Assembly (NCBI GenBank): GCA_021018995.1
Contig: CM037593.1
Coordinates: 4,616,088 to 4,680,087, forward strand
Length of the DNA: 64,000 nucleotides
Direction of reading: 5' to 3'
Origin: Chloranthus sessilifolius
Taxonomy: Eukaryota > Streptophyta > Magnoliopsida > Chloranthales > Chloranthaceae
How positions within the stretch are numbered: position 1 is the first letter of the stretch; each line of letters starts with the position of its first letter. Under the pieces are notes generated by a model. It was not told the origin of the DNA. It saw nothing but the letters and a program-made list of their open reading frames with translations, and did no database searches. A program made the position numbers and the translations under genes. This document shows positions 1 through 12,242 of the stretch, one piece after another.

Positions 1-370
1 AGCAGCAGGGTCGAATCGAAGGTTTCAGTTGAGTGAATTAGAAGAGTTACGCTACGATGCGTATGAAAATTCAAAGATGTACAAGGAAAGGTACAAAAAG
101 TTGCACGATCAATTAATTTCTCGGAAGGAGTTTCATGTTGGCCAAAAAGTTTGGTTATTCAATTCCCGACTTAAGCTTCATCCTGGGAAATTGAAATCTA
201 GATGGGAAGGCCGTTTGAGTTGTTTCCATTAGTGAGCACGGTGCAATTGAAATTCAAAGCCTTGGGACAATCGAGTTTTCAAAGTGAATGGGCAAAGACT
301 CAAACCAATGTTTGAGCCGATGACCCAGTTTAAGATTGAGGCGATGCACCTTAGTGATCCAGATTCTTGA
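1..370 (+). pseudogene. Ty3/gypsy retrotransposon pol 3' end (integrase C-terminal region), frameshifted
   Basis: The first frame (29-232) encodes the integrase C-terminal region of plant Ty3/gypsy polyproteins, with the family-typical strings [34 protein letters not shown] and [10 protein letters not shown]. The frame breaks at about 215. The match then resumes in other frames with HGAIEIQSLG (about 238-267) and VFKVNGQRLKP (about 274-310), and ends at a TGA at 368-370. The piece is therefore the decayed 3' end of pol, truncated by the window edge. Integrase inserts retroelement cDNA; this copy cannot be functional. Confidence 0.85.
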
Positions 371-2510
371 TCAATGAAGAGGTCGAGCTGTCGACACTTA
401 AACTCAGCGCTTCCTGGGAGGCAACCCAGTGTGTTTTATTTAGGAGTTGGACACAGGTTTAGTTTAGGATTTAGGATTTATTTCTCTTTTCGTATGTTTA
501 GTTCTAGAATATTAGTTTTAGTTTAGTTTAGGTTATTTTTAATTTCCAAATTAGTGTAGCCACATTACCTTCAATCTATTTTTGGTCATGTTCTAATTTG
601 ATGCCCATATTCTCTGCACCTGATCTTTGTGTTGAGGTACTTTTCAACAGGTTTGGGGGTACCTACTTATTTCAAACAATGAGGACATTGTCATTTTTAG
701 GTTTGGGGGTATGTATGATTATCTATCTTTCATCACTTATTTTTGATTTTCTTTGAAAAAAAAAAAAAAAAAAAAAAATTTTTTGGAACCATCATACATG
801 ATTTACTTTGCAATAGTTTTCAAACTTTAGTTGATGATGCATGTGAATTTAATTTTGAGAATATTGATGTCATATTTTGAATACTTGTATCTAGGATGAT
901 GAAGCTTAATGTGATAATTTGTGGATGACTCTGAAATTCATGCTTAGAATTTTTGCACTTATACCAAGCTAAGACTTAGAAATCGATGAACTATTTTGAA
1001 CGTTGAATCTTAGGTTCTTAGTGGAGACTAAACCCAGTAAGCTTTAGAGCTAATTTCCCGTCATTGATGAGTGAATATATAAACTCGGAGTTTTCTTTGA
1101 ATACGAATTATTTTGCATAATCTCATACATTTTATTTTGGCTTGTGACTTTGCATGATATCAAATTCATATTATTGTGTTAGAACGTCATCAGTATATCT
1201 ACTCAAGACAAATAGGCAAGGTTACCATCTTTAAGGAAATGATTGAAGGCCATCTTTGGCTCGTTTGTGCTTAAAATGCCCCACCTCATATAAATTTATC
1301 CTTCTAGTACCCTTTGAGCCTATAGAAAAATTTACCCTTATACATTCTTTGATAAGCCACGTTAACTTTAACCCTTCACAATTTACGAAAATTTAGCTTT
1401 ACCCTTCTTATTTACGAGAAATTAGGAGCGAGGGATGAAAATGGCGAAAAGAGAGTAAGTGGAGAGATAATGAGTTATGGTGTTCTTGAGAGTGTATGGC
1501 AAATATAAAAAGAAAAAAGGAGAGAAAAAAAAAAAAAAAAGGAATGAAAAATGAGGTGCGAAGAAAAGGAAAATTCAAAAGAGAAGAATGAGAAAAGAAA
1601 AATATTGAAAAAAAAAATGGTGAGAAATTAGAAAAAAAAAAGAAAGCAGAGAAATAAAAAAAAATAAAATAAAAAAATCGAAGTTAGTTCCTTTTCCAAT
1701 TTCTGAAAATTTTGAATCACAATTCCTTTCTTTCTTACCCTTACAGAGCCCCATTACAACCCTACAAAGACCTTCATGATCCGATCTTGCATTGGTAATG
1801 TCTTGTGGAGAGTCGATATATAATACTTATGACACTTGATATGACATGCTTAGGATATACAAGTATCTCTTATGAGATTTATTTTTGTTCATTGATTGCA
1901 TCGTGTTTCATTTATCATGTGAGACCTTTTTATTTGCTTTGTATTGATCTCTCACATGCTAAAACTTACCAATCATCGGAGTGATTTTATTTTGAGAGTA
2001 TACCTAAAGTGAGGATTGAGTCAAGACAACAGATCCGATGATTTCCCGTTTGGACTAGTTCTGAGATGGATGAATCTTGGTTTTGGTATGCACACACTAC
2101 ACGTTTAAGCATGAATGGATGAGTTATCTAACGATTTGGAGCATTAGACTAATTTGAATGGATATTGGTATGATTAGTGTAACATTGTTATTTAAAATTG
2201 AGAATTTGCATGTTGAATTGATTATTGATTTTGAGCTTTGAAGTTAAATATATGTTATAAAATCGATTTTGAAAACTCAATTTTACTGATGGTTTGAAAT
2301 TTTTGGAAGTTTGTGGGTAACTTCACGCAAACCCTCAGGAGACACAACTCCTCCACTAGGGATCACCTAGGGGTTTAAAGGCTTGTTGCACATGCTAAGT
2401 GCAATCGTGTTCCCTACGAAAGTGGCATTTAAATTTTAGGATGTTAGTTTAATTTGCTTTATATTTCTATCATTCTCTTTGCTCGAGGCCTAGAAAGTGT
2501 AGGTTTGGGG
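371..2510 (+). mobile_element. 3' non-coding internal region of the Ty3/gypsy element
   Basis: No coding frame. The segment joins the pol end to the LTR at about 2511. It carries two copies of a G-rich AGGTTTGGGGGTA motif (about 650 and 700) and a third related G-rich run directly before the LTR, as seen in plant gypsy elements with a long spacer between pol and the 3' LTR. A 24-base A run sits at about 757 and purine-rich low-complexity sequence at about 1500-1680. The purine run ending at 2510 is a plausible polypurine tract. Confidence 0.6.
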
Positions 2511-3912
2511 TGTGATGAGTAGTGAAATATGATGATATTTCACCCTAAATACCTATATTTAGCCGTCCGATGAAGGCTATCTCGATGAGATTTGCTAGAT
2601 TTGAAGTGTTTCGTAAATACAGGTCCAAGTTTCTAAAATGACCCAAGAATCCCGAAAATAATGTCAAAACACCGCTATTTTGGGTCATTGAGAACTTAGT
2701 GCGACTTGCAGCTCAATTTGGACCTTCAAGACGTCAGATTCAGGAAATTGCTAAAACATAAAAGTTGTAGAGCTCGTCGTCAGCTTTCCAACGCTTCAAG
2801 AATCACCTCAATCCGAGTTCGGTACAGAAAATTATGAGCAAAATACCGAGGCAGTATCTGATGCAAAGCTAGGGAATTCACGAAAATTACTCTTAGATGT
2901 CAATCGAGAGAGGTATTAGGGTTAGGCTATTATAAAAGGAAGCCACGAGTTTCTTGGGGAATTATTATTTTTGCAATTAGAATATTATTCATTCTTTATT
3001 TTTAGTTTTGAGGGCTCTTCACTTTGGGGGAATATTTTCTTCATCATTTCAAGTCTTCTTCTCTCCTTCTTCTAGGGTTTATTCAGGGTAGATTGTACCT
3101 AGGATTTGCATTATTTTTCTCTGAGAAATTCATAGATTGTATTTAGGAAAAACAATTGCAAATATCTTTTGGAAGAAATAAAAGAGGAATGACTTTGAAA
3201 GAAAAAGGAGAGCAAACACCAAAGATGAGCGCTAAATCAAGAGATCGGGGAAGATCGATCCCCGGATAAGTACCTATGTTTATGATTAATACACCATATT
3301 ATTGTTATCATGGAATCGTTTTGCTCAAAGTTTGTGTGATTGAAAATATTTTAAATGCTTTGTTATGACCGTTGATTGCGCGTATCAACGGCCGTAATCG
3401 CTAGATCTGGTCCTGCAGGCTGATCTAGGCTGTAGAGCGATTATGTGCTGATTGTCGTGATCTAAATATCATGAGATACGCTATGCTTTTTACATGACTC
3501 ATACCGCAATGTTAGGCTGAGTCATTATTTTTAGATAGGGTATGCCGGATTGATGATCATATTTTATTTCAAGTCATTTTTCTAGATGAATGATGGTGTG
3601 AATGATGATTTAATGAAACTGTGGGTTTTAATGATAGAAAAGGGGTACGAATCTGGGGTAGCATATTCCTTGATCTCATTTTAATATTGTTCGTAGATTT
3701 ATCAGTAATTAATTGTTTAGATTAATTTATTTTTCTGCATTTAGGAAAAGTGCGTTAAGTTTTTGGTAAAATTGAATCTGCCCTTTGGTACTTCCTTAGG
3801 GACGTTTTTAAAATCTCTAAAAGAATTAATTAAAAATTCACGTTTCCCTGTGGGTTCGACACCCCTGTTCTTGCCATACTGCAATAGATCTTGTGCACTT
3901 GCAAGGGTTACA
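2511..3912 (+). mobile_element. 3' LTR of Ty3/gypsy retrotransposon
   Basis: Begins with TG directly after a polypurine-like GGTTTGGGGTG run and ends at about 3912 with TTACA. A TATA-like box TATAAAAG lies at 2931-2938. The first about 100 bp (TAGTGAAATATGATGATATT and on) match the start of another LTR at 15,050, and the endings share GCACTTGC, so both belong to related families. The exact ends are uncertain by a few bases because only one LTR of this element is in the window. Length about 1.4 kb. Confidence 0.65.
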
Positions 3913-4089
3913 TTCTAAATCGATCAGCGGCCACCTTGATATAAACCATCATCATTTACAATATGATCATCAAAGTGGTAGAGAAGAAAAATTTCTACAC
4001 CAGACATCGCCTGTTTAAGAAGGAGAAGGAAGGAGTCATAAGACAGATGAATAAAAGGAATGACAAATTGGTAGTAAAACAACTGATAC

Positions 4090-4305
4090 ACAATCGATAT
4101 CGATTGTAAATAAAATCGATATCGACTGTTAAAGCAATCGATATCGATTGCTTATCCAATTGGTATCGACTTTATAAACAATCGTTACCGATTGGATACT
4201 CAATCGGTAACGATTATTTATGAAGTCGATACCAATTGGATAAGTAATCGATATCGATTGCTTTAACAGTCGATATCGATTTTATTTACAATCGACATCG
4301 ATTTT
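4090..4305. repeat. Near-perfect 215-bp palindrome of TCGATATCGA motifs
   Basis: The left half (4090-4190) is the near reverse complement of the right half (4203-4305), centred at about 4197. Each half is a chain of short self-palindromes (ATCGATATCGAT and variants). The same motifs form the core of the foldback elements at 17,440-18,632 and 24,841-25,942, so this is probably the heart of a third member, whose left end may have been lost next to the LTR. Confidence 0.8.
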
Positions 4306-4765
4306 GTTAACAATCGATGACGATTTTATGCAATCGATATTGACTCTTTGCATATATTTACCCAGTAAAATTAATTTTCCAAAATGACTTGATATGGTTT
4401 ACATTGGATTTGAACATACCTCGCGTTGGAATGAGAAACTGCAGGATCTTCAACTCCTAATGACAAAATGCAGGAGCTTTTTCTCCCAAACCTCTGTTTT
4501 CTTCTTCCAGGTAGCATATCTGAGGCAGAAGATGTTGTCCCCTTCACCACCTCTAACTTCTTAGTAACTCTAGCGCAGATTAAAATGAGGAAAAATGAGA
4601 TGTATTCGTGGGTTAAAGAAAGTCAGAGAAGAGGTAATATGGACTTTTTATTCTCCTTAGGGTCGACTCGGCTTCGAGCTGGTCGATTTGGGTAAAGGTG
4701 AAACTATAGGGTCTCTGCAGTAAAAGGTACATCTGACAGGGTCAATCAGGTAAATTTCCCTATTA
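4306..4765 (+). mobile_element. Right arm and terminus of a foldback DNA element
   Basis: The interval from about 4655 to 4765 (GGTCGATTTGGGTAAAGGTG, then a GGTCTCTGCAG stretch, ending GGTAAATTTCCC) matches the right ends at 18,550-18,632 and 25,860-25,942. The left terminus at 17,440 is its inverted counterpart (GGGAAATTTCCC). It gives the right border of the element whose palindromic core is at 4090-4305. No transposase is visible. Confidence 0.55.
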
Positions 4766-5798
4766 TAAAGTAACTAATGATTTAGAGGAAAAGGTATTAG
4801 GTGTTTTTTTAACTTCTAATTTAAGATGTGATTTTAATCGTATCAAAGCGCTTGGTGTCGAAAAAATGATAGATTTGTTTTGAGACTTTTGCATTCATGT
4901 TCAATGGGTTTGGTGTTTCTTTTTTTCTTTTCTTTTTTTATATTTGGATTTTTTTTTTTTGTTTTGGCTTTCTGGGATGATCAATCGTGATTTGTAATGG
5001 GATTTTAAAGATGGGGTTTTTTGGCTTTCGAGAATTATTAAGTCGAATTCGACCATTGGGTTATGATAGTAGGTTCTTTATATTTTTATATATTCCCTAT
5101 GTTTCTATTTGAATGGTTTATTCATGTTCTATTTAGATGGTTACTCGTGTGTCTTAGGATTTTTGTTTGAAATGCTTATTTAGGTTTCCTTTGATTGTAT
5201 TTTTATTTTTTATGGTCTACTTTGGTTTCTTTGTTTTGGATTTTTGTGATGGTTTTCGTTATTTGATTGGGGGTTTTTAGGCTAGTCTTCTGATTTCTTT
5301 ATTTAATTTTAGTCCTTTGATTCGGTCTTCAGATGAGTTCTTGGTATGTTACATTGTTTGTTATGTTTGAATGGTTTGCTTGATGCTCTTTGGTATGTTT
5401 CATTTTCTTTATTTGATGTTCTTTTGGTTTTATTGCTTACAATTGGTGTAGAAAAACTTCAAAGGAAATGAATAAATTAGCACATTCATTCAACTTTTTG
5501 GATATTAATCTTGATTCAAATTTATTTTTTTCTATTTTGTTTGGCTTCTCATTAAATTCAGTCATTTCCTGGCTTTTTTTTTTTTTGTCAAGTATGTTCT
5601 TTATTTTGGCCTTTAAGGATGATTTATGTTACTTTGGTGATATTTTTATTGAGAATTCTTGTGCTTGAGTTCTTTGATGGCCTAGTCAGATCAGTTTTTT
5701 TTATTACTTGGTCTGTTTCCATATGCTATCGATTCTTGCTGTGGACTACCCAGTTGATAAGGTATCTTGCTGTGAACTGCCAACCGTTTTGGCAACTT
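4766..5798. other. T-rich non-coding stretch, nothing recognised
   Basis: Very T-rich sequence, with many TTTG and TTTC runs on the plus strand. It resembles plant intron DNA in base composition. The short open frames are chance products of that composition. No exon, repeat boundary or RNA gene was recognised. Confidence 0.5.
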
Positions 5799-6062
5799 GT
5801 ATGCCTTATTCAACAAAACTCAGCTCCGTAATAGTAACAACCATCCATCCAATAAACTGAATACATCTAAGAGGAAAACCGTTGGATAAGAGAGAAACGG
5901 TGGCACATCAAAATTTACCACTTATTAGCCAAACGGTTGGCAGAGAAAGTTTTACATCCTATGATTTTATTTAAAAAAAAAACTCCCATGAGTTTTTTTC
6001 TTCACCAACCCATGGAAAGTTAAAAACAAATAAATTCCCATGAGTTTTGTCAAACAAGGCAT
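5799..6062. mobile_element. MITE with ATGCCTT / AAGGCAT terminal inverted repeats
   Basis: The left end TGCCTTATTCAACAAAACTC is the near reverse complement of the right end GAGTTTTGTCAAACAAGGCA at about 6041-6061. There is an internal second inverted pair, CTCCCATGAG with its neighbours. About 264 bp, with no coding capacity. I found no clear target duplication, so the superfamily is left open. Confidence 0.55.
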
Positions 6063-8346
6063 AAGTTTAACACTTCAAAAGTTGCTACAGCTCTGGATAT
6101 CTCCTTAAATCTTATAAAAGGGGCCACCGTGCTCTTTCCAACTGAAATCACTCGAAGGAATAAAAGGGTAAGAAGTTGGTGGATTGAAGTAAGTTTTTGA
6201 AAATTGGAAATGCAATGTGTGTAATCCACCTAAAAGTTTGTCATTTCCTTATGGAACACAAGAAGTTCTCTCCTCGGTTAGGATGGTCCTGCAAAGGTGG
6301 AAATATGATCTGTAAAGGCTGGTCTTCTTATTTTACTACAAAAAATCAAGTTATTTGAAATTAAAATGCCACAAATTGTCTTTGTGGAAGGTTGGAAAAA
6401 TTTACAGTTCAGTACCTTTGATGCAGCTTCATTAAAAGAACGGATCCATCTTGCTGGTTTTTTCGAACCTTTTATGACCTTAACCTTCTTCTTCAGCAAG
6501 ATCCGTAGTAAAATCTTATCATTTGGAGAATTTATTGTTGGATTGGCTAGTAATTGAATGTGTTCGAGCTAAGTTTTAACTAATCACCTTATTATATTCT
6601 GCAAGTCACTGTTCGTTTGTTTGAATTTACTAATAGTAATACGTTTCTTACATTAGTAAATTGTAGTTTTCAATTTTCAAAGCTTGGGATATATACATCT
6701 GTCCCGTGCCTCCCATTTTCAAAGATAAAGAAATCTTTAAAGCGAGAAGAAATAACAAGAGAGCTATGAATAGAAGGGTCTCTATATAAATTTAGGAGAA
6801 AGTAAGTTATTAATAGATGAGAATCAGATACTTATGAAAGGGTTTAGAAATCAGATATCATGAACAGAGTAGCAGGCCATTAAATTATTTGATGGAGATC
6901 GTTTTTGTCCCAATGTTCGACACAATTGATCTAGAGATCATGTATTACAATGAGACGATGAGACGTTGATTCCGCGTGGCACATATCCCAAAAGAATCAT
7001 ACTTATTGTGACGCACGCCAAGTATGATTCTTGGATCTCTTTTCATGTTGTGTTTCACGTGAAAAACAAAATTTGACCAAAATCATCGGAAGAACATAAT
7101 CTCAAGAACTATTCTGTCGATGATTTGGACGTAAAATGATATCCGTTGGATGAAGAGAAAAAATATTTGATAAATTGCACGACACTAAAAAAGTTAACTT
7201 ATGTTAGGGCACAGCTAAAGAGTAACCCCACTTATTGTTATACTTGGTATATGAGCTTCTTTATTTGTCTAAGCCTTAGGATTAGTGTGGAAGTATGATT
7301 TTGGTATGTAGACTCTTCTTTAGAGCTGGAACAAACTCAAAAGCTGAATGTAGGATTATATATAAATGCCTTAAAGCAATAATTTTTTTGTTGGGAAGAT
7401 GATTCCTCATTATTGGTCTGCATTTGATGGCTATGGCTTCCATTTTTTTCTTATTCAGATGTAGTTGTTGATTCAGTTCAAATCTCACTCCTATTTTGAA
7501 ACAGGCAACTGCAAAAGGAGTGATGAATGTTGTCAGGTCTCTTCCCTTACAACTGCTGGAGAAGCAATGTAGGTGGACTGAAGTTATATAAAATTATGAG
7601 AAAAGTACTGAATCATGCCCTCCAAACTAATTTATCACAAAATCCGTGATTTTTTTTAAAATACCTGAGAGCGCTCCAATATGGGTTTAAAGAGGTTCTA
7701 CCTTGCCATTTAGCATCCACGAGCCCTTATGCGTAGAAGCTGGATTACGCATAAGCCCCCCTATGTCGAAACTGCCCCTGAGGCCAAACCCTCTGCCTTA
7801 GTTAAACTTCTATTTTCAAACTACTCATGCTTAGAGTTGTATAATATTTGACTAGTCTATTACCTTAATATCAATTCTTGAAGCAAGTGTCATGAAAGTT
7901 TAAATTGATCACTGTTGTCTTAGTAAATGTGCGATGAAAATTCAGTTATCCCAGGGACAGCTCCAACTAGTAGTTAGGTTTGTAATCGAATACTAGGCGT
8001 AGGTGTTTAGTACATTTTCTTGAAAGTGAAATCACCTAAATCCTATTACATCTTCTATGCAAATTAGACACACATGACTATTTCAAACAAAACCTACTAA
8101 ATAGATATTCTGACTAAACGAAATCAGGCCCAACACCTCTTTCAAATGTCACCACTCCCAACAGAAGTATTGATTTCATTCACATCATTTGAATCGTCAC
8201 CGTCGACCTCTTCAGTAGAGAAAAAAATGACAATTGGCACAACTTCTGTCATACAGGGCGGCACTGGAAGAGCTAAATGCACAGTTAGAAGCTCCTCTCT
8301 CTCGCTTTCAACTTCAACTTCAGCTACAACTGCATCAACTCCGGTG
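6063..8346. other. Intergenic DNA with a decayed foldback repeat (about 6890-7160)
   Basis: No gene recognised. Around 6890-7160 the sequence carries a worn copy of the abundant GATGGAGATC foldback family (GATGGAGATCGTTTTTGTCC, then GAGATCATG, then GTGGCACATATCCCAAAAG). A 63-codon frame at 6366-6557 on the plus strand is open on the opposite strand too and matches no family I know. Confidence 0.45.
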
Positions 8347-8427
8347 GGACAATTGGGTAGTTTTCGTCCATCGAGACAATTGGGTAATTTTCGTCCATCG
8401 GGACAATTGGGTAATTTTCGTCGGATC
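8347..8427. repeat. 27-bp minisatellite, three units
   Basis: GGACAATTGGGTAATTTTCG starts a 27-bp unit repeated at 8347, 8374 and about 8401, the last one diverging near its end. Because 27 is a multiple of three, every frame through it shows a nine-residue repeat, and overlapping open frames arise on both strands (8142-8566). I do not regard any of these as a gene. Confidence 0.8.
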
Positions 8428-8717
8428 CCTCTGGTGGGAACTCCACTTGAAGCTGGCGTGTGATGTAGGCACAACTACGCTTATAGCGGCTGTATGACGA
8501 TCGACTATGTCCCAGTGGTGATCGAGAAGGTCGTGGCTTTTGGGGTTTCGCGCGAGGGCGAATCAAACTCCATACGAGTAGGGGATGGGATAGAGTCGGA
8601 GTTATTCTCAGAAGATTAGTTTTATGCCAAGTAGTGATGCCCCAGTGGTGCTTACGAGAGTTGTAGTCCCTCTATTTATAGCATAATATGTCGAAGTCCC
8701 TCCCTTTTCTTTACCTT

Positions 8718-9525
8718 ATAATAATCACATGCATTGCTGAGATCCATTGTGCAATCCCAATCCGATATAAGTTCTAGCGTACATGATGAGACAGTATGGT
8801 GCTACACTAGATACGCCAACTCCAGTAATATACATTTCGAGCCCCGCGACTAATCACTTCCATCAAACTTGACATGACTAGACGATGGTGCTGGACTTGC
8901 TCCTGTCAAGTTGCCACTTCTAGAGTTGCTCCGGTCACATCGCCCTTACTATCGAGACAGTAAATGTACAATATAGACTTTGACCACGATGTGCACTTCT
9001 AAAATTTTAGACTTCCTCATCGAAGATAATTTAACAATTTTAATCTTATATTTATTTCTCTTGACCTTTGTAATCTTCTTAGAGTTACTCGCTTGTAAGT
9101 TCAAAAGCATAATCCATCTGTTACTTCTCATGCATTATTCCACTATAATTTTCACTCTTGTATTCAGGCTTAGTTATCCTCCTCCTCATAGTTCCCACTA
9201 ACTCGACATTTTTCACATCTAATATATCCACCTTCCAAGAGGCCAACCATATATCACATTATTGCTCTTTTACCCAAGCCATCCATATAGGTGTGAGAGT
9301 TCCGAAGGGCACTGTAGGCAACTTATCCATTATAATAATCACGTACATTGTCGAGAATCATTGTGCAATTTGTTCCGATATAAGTTTCAGAGTACGTGAT
9401 GGGACAATATGGTGTCGCGCTAGATACGCCAACTCCAGTATTATTCATTTCAAGCCCTGCGAGTAATCACCTCCATCTAACATGACATGACTAGACGATG
9501 GTATTGGACTTGTGCCTGTCAAGTC
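8718..9525. repeat. Direct repeat pair of about 200 bp (8718-8930 and 9327-9525)
   Basis: The two segments align along their whole length, by eye at about 80 percent. Both contain TATAATAATCAC, GATATAAGTT, TAGATACGCCAACTCCAGTA and GACATGACTAGACGATGGT in the same order, about 600 bp apart. The pair could be an old tandem duplication or the remains of terminal repeats of a small element. No coding content was recognised. Confidence 0.65.
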
Positions 9526-9689
9526 ACCTAATCTAGGTCTGAAGCCTAGATTAGGTATGGATCACTTCAATTAAGTTAGACTCAACTCAGAAGCGAACCT
9601 AGGGCTGGATCTTGTACTCTAATATTCTGATAGACAACTTAGAAGCGAACCCTTCTTTGGTTTTTATTGTATTTTCAATTTTGTCCCAA

Positions 9690-9985
9690 CGAAAAGGAAA
9701 AGAAAGATGAAACATAAATCATGGATCAACTAAGCCCTCTCGGGGGCTTGCTTAAGAATAAGAAAGAGGAATCTTACAGAAATACTGTGGAATAAGGTTT
9801 GATCCTATTAATGGGGATTCCGTAAATATCCCATTCCAAAAATGAAAGTTTGAAACAATTGTGACTTTTTCGAAGATTGGATACAAATAGTAATTCATGA
9901 TTTGGCATGTACAGAATGAAAACTTCATTCTCGATTTTATGAGAATTTTTATGAAAGTGTTTCATTTGCTTCTCTTCCATGGAAT
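9690..9985 (+). pseudogene. ndhB: Plastid-derived DNA (NUPT): ndhB upstream region and first codons
   Basis: The sequence follows the plastid region upstream of ndhB and its first exon. A frame from ATG at 9897 reads [13 protein letters not shown], then [15 protein letters not shown], which is the conserved N-terminus of NAD(P)H-quinone oxidoreductase subunit 2 with a few substitutions. The similarity stops after the HG codons (about 9983), and the frame ends at TAA 9999-10001. The upstream part, including CTCTCGGGGGCTTGCTTAAG at about 9738, also looks plastid; its left edge may reach about 9655. In the plastid the protein is a membrane subunit of the NDH complex. Here it is a truncated, diverged nuclear copy. 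Confidence 0.85.
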
Positions 9986-10858
9986 TTATCTAGCAACCTA
10001 ATTTTTCCGAACTATTTACCCTTTTCCTTTTCTAGAACAACTTTTGGATCTTTGACAATTGTCACATTCAAGGGTTGTTCCATAAAAAAAATCCATAATC
10101 CTTGTGCTATAAGATGAACCAATCGAGGCTAGACATGGGTGAAGCATCCAATGGTCCATCTTAGAGTCATTTCTCTAAATATTGAGCCCTTCTTTCCATG
10201 CTTGGAGGGGGGGGGGGAATCCTAACTAAAACTCTAACAATTTACCCTCTATTCTCGTTTAAAAGATTTAAGAAACCCTTCGATTCTATACATCACCAAG
10301 TGAGTTGATAAAGCATTTGTGCAACTTCTCTTAAAGCTGTTCCAACCCAAACGATATCACCTTGGGCCTCCAGATATGGTTGGAAATGGTTCTGGTGGAC
10401 TTACATTTTTTGAAATTTTCCAATAGATTGACCCTGAGCCTGATCTATTTATAAGGTGTTTCCTAGGCTCAAGCCCAGCCTGTTCCCATGCCTCTCTCCG
10501 GACCTCTCCTTGGTAGCATCATTTATAACATCTTGAAGTTAATAACTTGCAACTCGAAGTTTTTCAAGGGTCAATTTAATTAATTCCAATAGATGCAACA
10601 TATTGTTTTAATTTTGGTGGTCACTCCAAATATCAAGTAGCTTTAAGCTGGGCTAGAATCTCTCTCTCTCTTGATCTTGTAAATTTAGATCTCAAAGTTT
10701 TCTTATGTATCTTTATAATAAGATAGAGATGTAGCTTAATTTGATTCATAGTTTTCAGAAAACTAAGTTTGATTTCGATGCCATAGCTATAACATATAGT
10801 GATTTATTTTACTGGTAGAATAACAAGAAGAGTAATCTGGATACCCTTTTATGTGCAG
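9986..10858. other. Intergenic DNA, nothing recognised
   Basis: Contains a 13-base G run at about 10,206-10,218 and short CT-rich stretches (about 10,660). No exon, repeat boundary or RNA gene was recognised. Confidence 0.45.
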
Positions 10859-10936
10859 GTACACATTGTGTACATGGGCCAACTCCGGAGTGATGAATTC
10901 TCTGTTGAATCTCTCCACCTAAATCTTCTAAGATAA
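10859..10936 (+). pseudogene. Orphan subtilisin-like protease exon fragment
   Basis: Directly after a good splice acceptor (TTTTATGTGCAG) the frame reads VHIVYMGQLRSDEFSVESLH, then LNLLR and a stop at 10,934-10,936. V-(H/Y)-I-V-Y-M-G is the start of the inhibitor I9 propeptide domain of plant subtilases, and in many of those genes it follows an intron. Nothing upstream or downstream continues the protease, so this looks like a fragment left by gene decay or carried by a transposon. The match is short, so the call is moderate. Confidence 0.45.
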
Positions 10937-11075
10937 TTAAGCCTCAGAAGTGATTTCTAAGATTTACCATAAAAACTTGGATTTCTAAAACAAAATGCAG
11001 ATTAAAAGTACCTTAGAAACTCGGATTTACAGTTGTCCCCAGATTAAAAGTACCTTAGTAACCGTACAAAAGTAT

Positions 11076-11490
11076 GGTTAGGGGTGGCAATGGGTTGGCC
11101 TGGGTTTACCATTTTGTCATTCTTTAATGGGCTCGGTCTAGCTCCGCTCTGTTTATATAGGGATATTGTCGTTTGAGCCAAGCCCGTTGCCAACCATAAA
11201 CATGGTATTAAGTCATTTATAGAAATCAATAATAGGGATTTTTCTATTTTGATGTATTAATAAATCAATAATAGGGATTAACCGACGGTTTGGAATTCTG
11301 GTCGGCCCTAACTCTGCGTTTAGTGTGACTTTTATTAGTTCGTCATTGGGCTTGGGCCATAACAGATTATGATAGGTCTGGGCTTGATTGTTAGGCTCCA
11401 CCATAGATCAAAATGGGCTTTGGAGTGTGTGGCCCATAACAGATCCAGCTCATTGGCAGCCCTAATACCAAACATATTAGGGGTGTCAAA
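11076..11490. mobile_element. MITE-like elements with GGGGTGGCAATGGG ends
   Basis: GGGGTGGCAATGGGTTGGC at 11,076 and its near inverse CCCGTTGCCAACC at about 11,183 bound a short inverted-repeat element. A related GGGGTGTCAAAAGC end lies at 11,479, with the inverse near CATTGGCAGCCCTAATA (11,450). These are typical ends of abundant plant hAT-type MITEs. A 21-bp string, AATCAATAATAGGGATT with flanks, is repeated at 11,225 and 11,263. Confidence 0.4.
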
Positions 11491-11944
11491 AGCCGAGTTA
11501 GTTTGGCTCAAAGTCACCAAATTATCCGAATTTTTTAAAAATTAGCGAATAAATTGCATATTTGATGTTTTGCAAATTAATCGCGAATCTTTCAAAATTC
11601 ATGTGCTTTTATGCAAAATTCACAATTTTTTTTTTTTTCAATAAATAGTGATTTATATATTTGTATACTCTCTAATCTTCTTTCTTTATTTGTATATTTT
11701 TCCCTCCGAACTTTCTGAATTTACTCAGATTTTTTTGAATTTTAATCTTGCGGTTCTTGCTAATTTATTGCCAAACCCCCATTGGTGATTATGGTTAGGC
11801 CAATTTCTCATCCCAAACCATTCAAGTGTAATAATCAGCCAAAAAGTTTAGAATTACTGATACGTAAATGCTCTCATTTGAATAGAATAGACTTCAATAA
11901 TTTTAGATCCAAGTAATTTGTATCGTCCATGTAATATCCATACT

Positions 11945-12195
11945 GCCTTTTGTGGGTGTAGATGGGAGGAGTTTTGCCCGGATGTATCCTTGGAAAAAGC
12001 TAGCTTTTATCTTGAAGCAACTCCAGAAACAAGGTGTCTTGATTAAATAGTTGATTTCAATGAGCAATTGGGTCTTCATTCTTTTGAAGATAGGCCTTTG
12101 GCAATTTCCAAGATCGAGCCAATAAGAAGGAATCGCAGGCAGGCCACATGGTATACACATGCATTATCTCCTGTTGAATAATGAAGCCCCAGCTG

Positions 12196-12242
<47 letters not shown>

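Noticed and set aside
6366-6557. 63-residue frame starting MPQIVFVEGWKNL
   Set aside because: No recognised family, no splice partners, and the opposite strand is open as well.
8142-8566. Overlapping frames of 80-110 residues on both strands
   Set aside because: All pass through a 27-bp minisatellite and none resembles a known protein; no neighbouring exons with consistent phase.
9897-10001. Functional ndhB gene
   Set aside because: Only about 29 codons match before the sequence departs and stops; the rest of the gene is absent.
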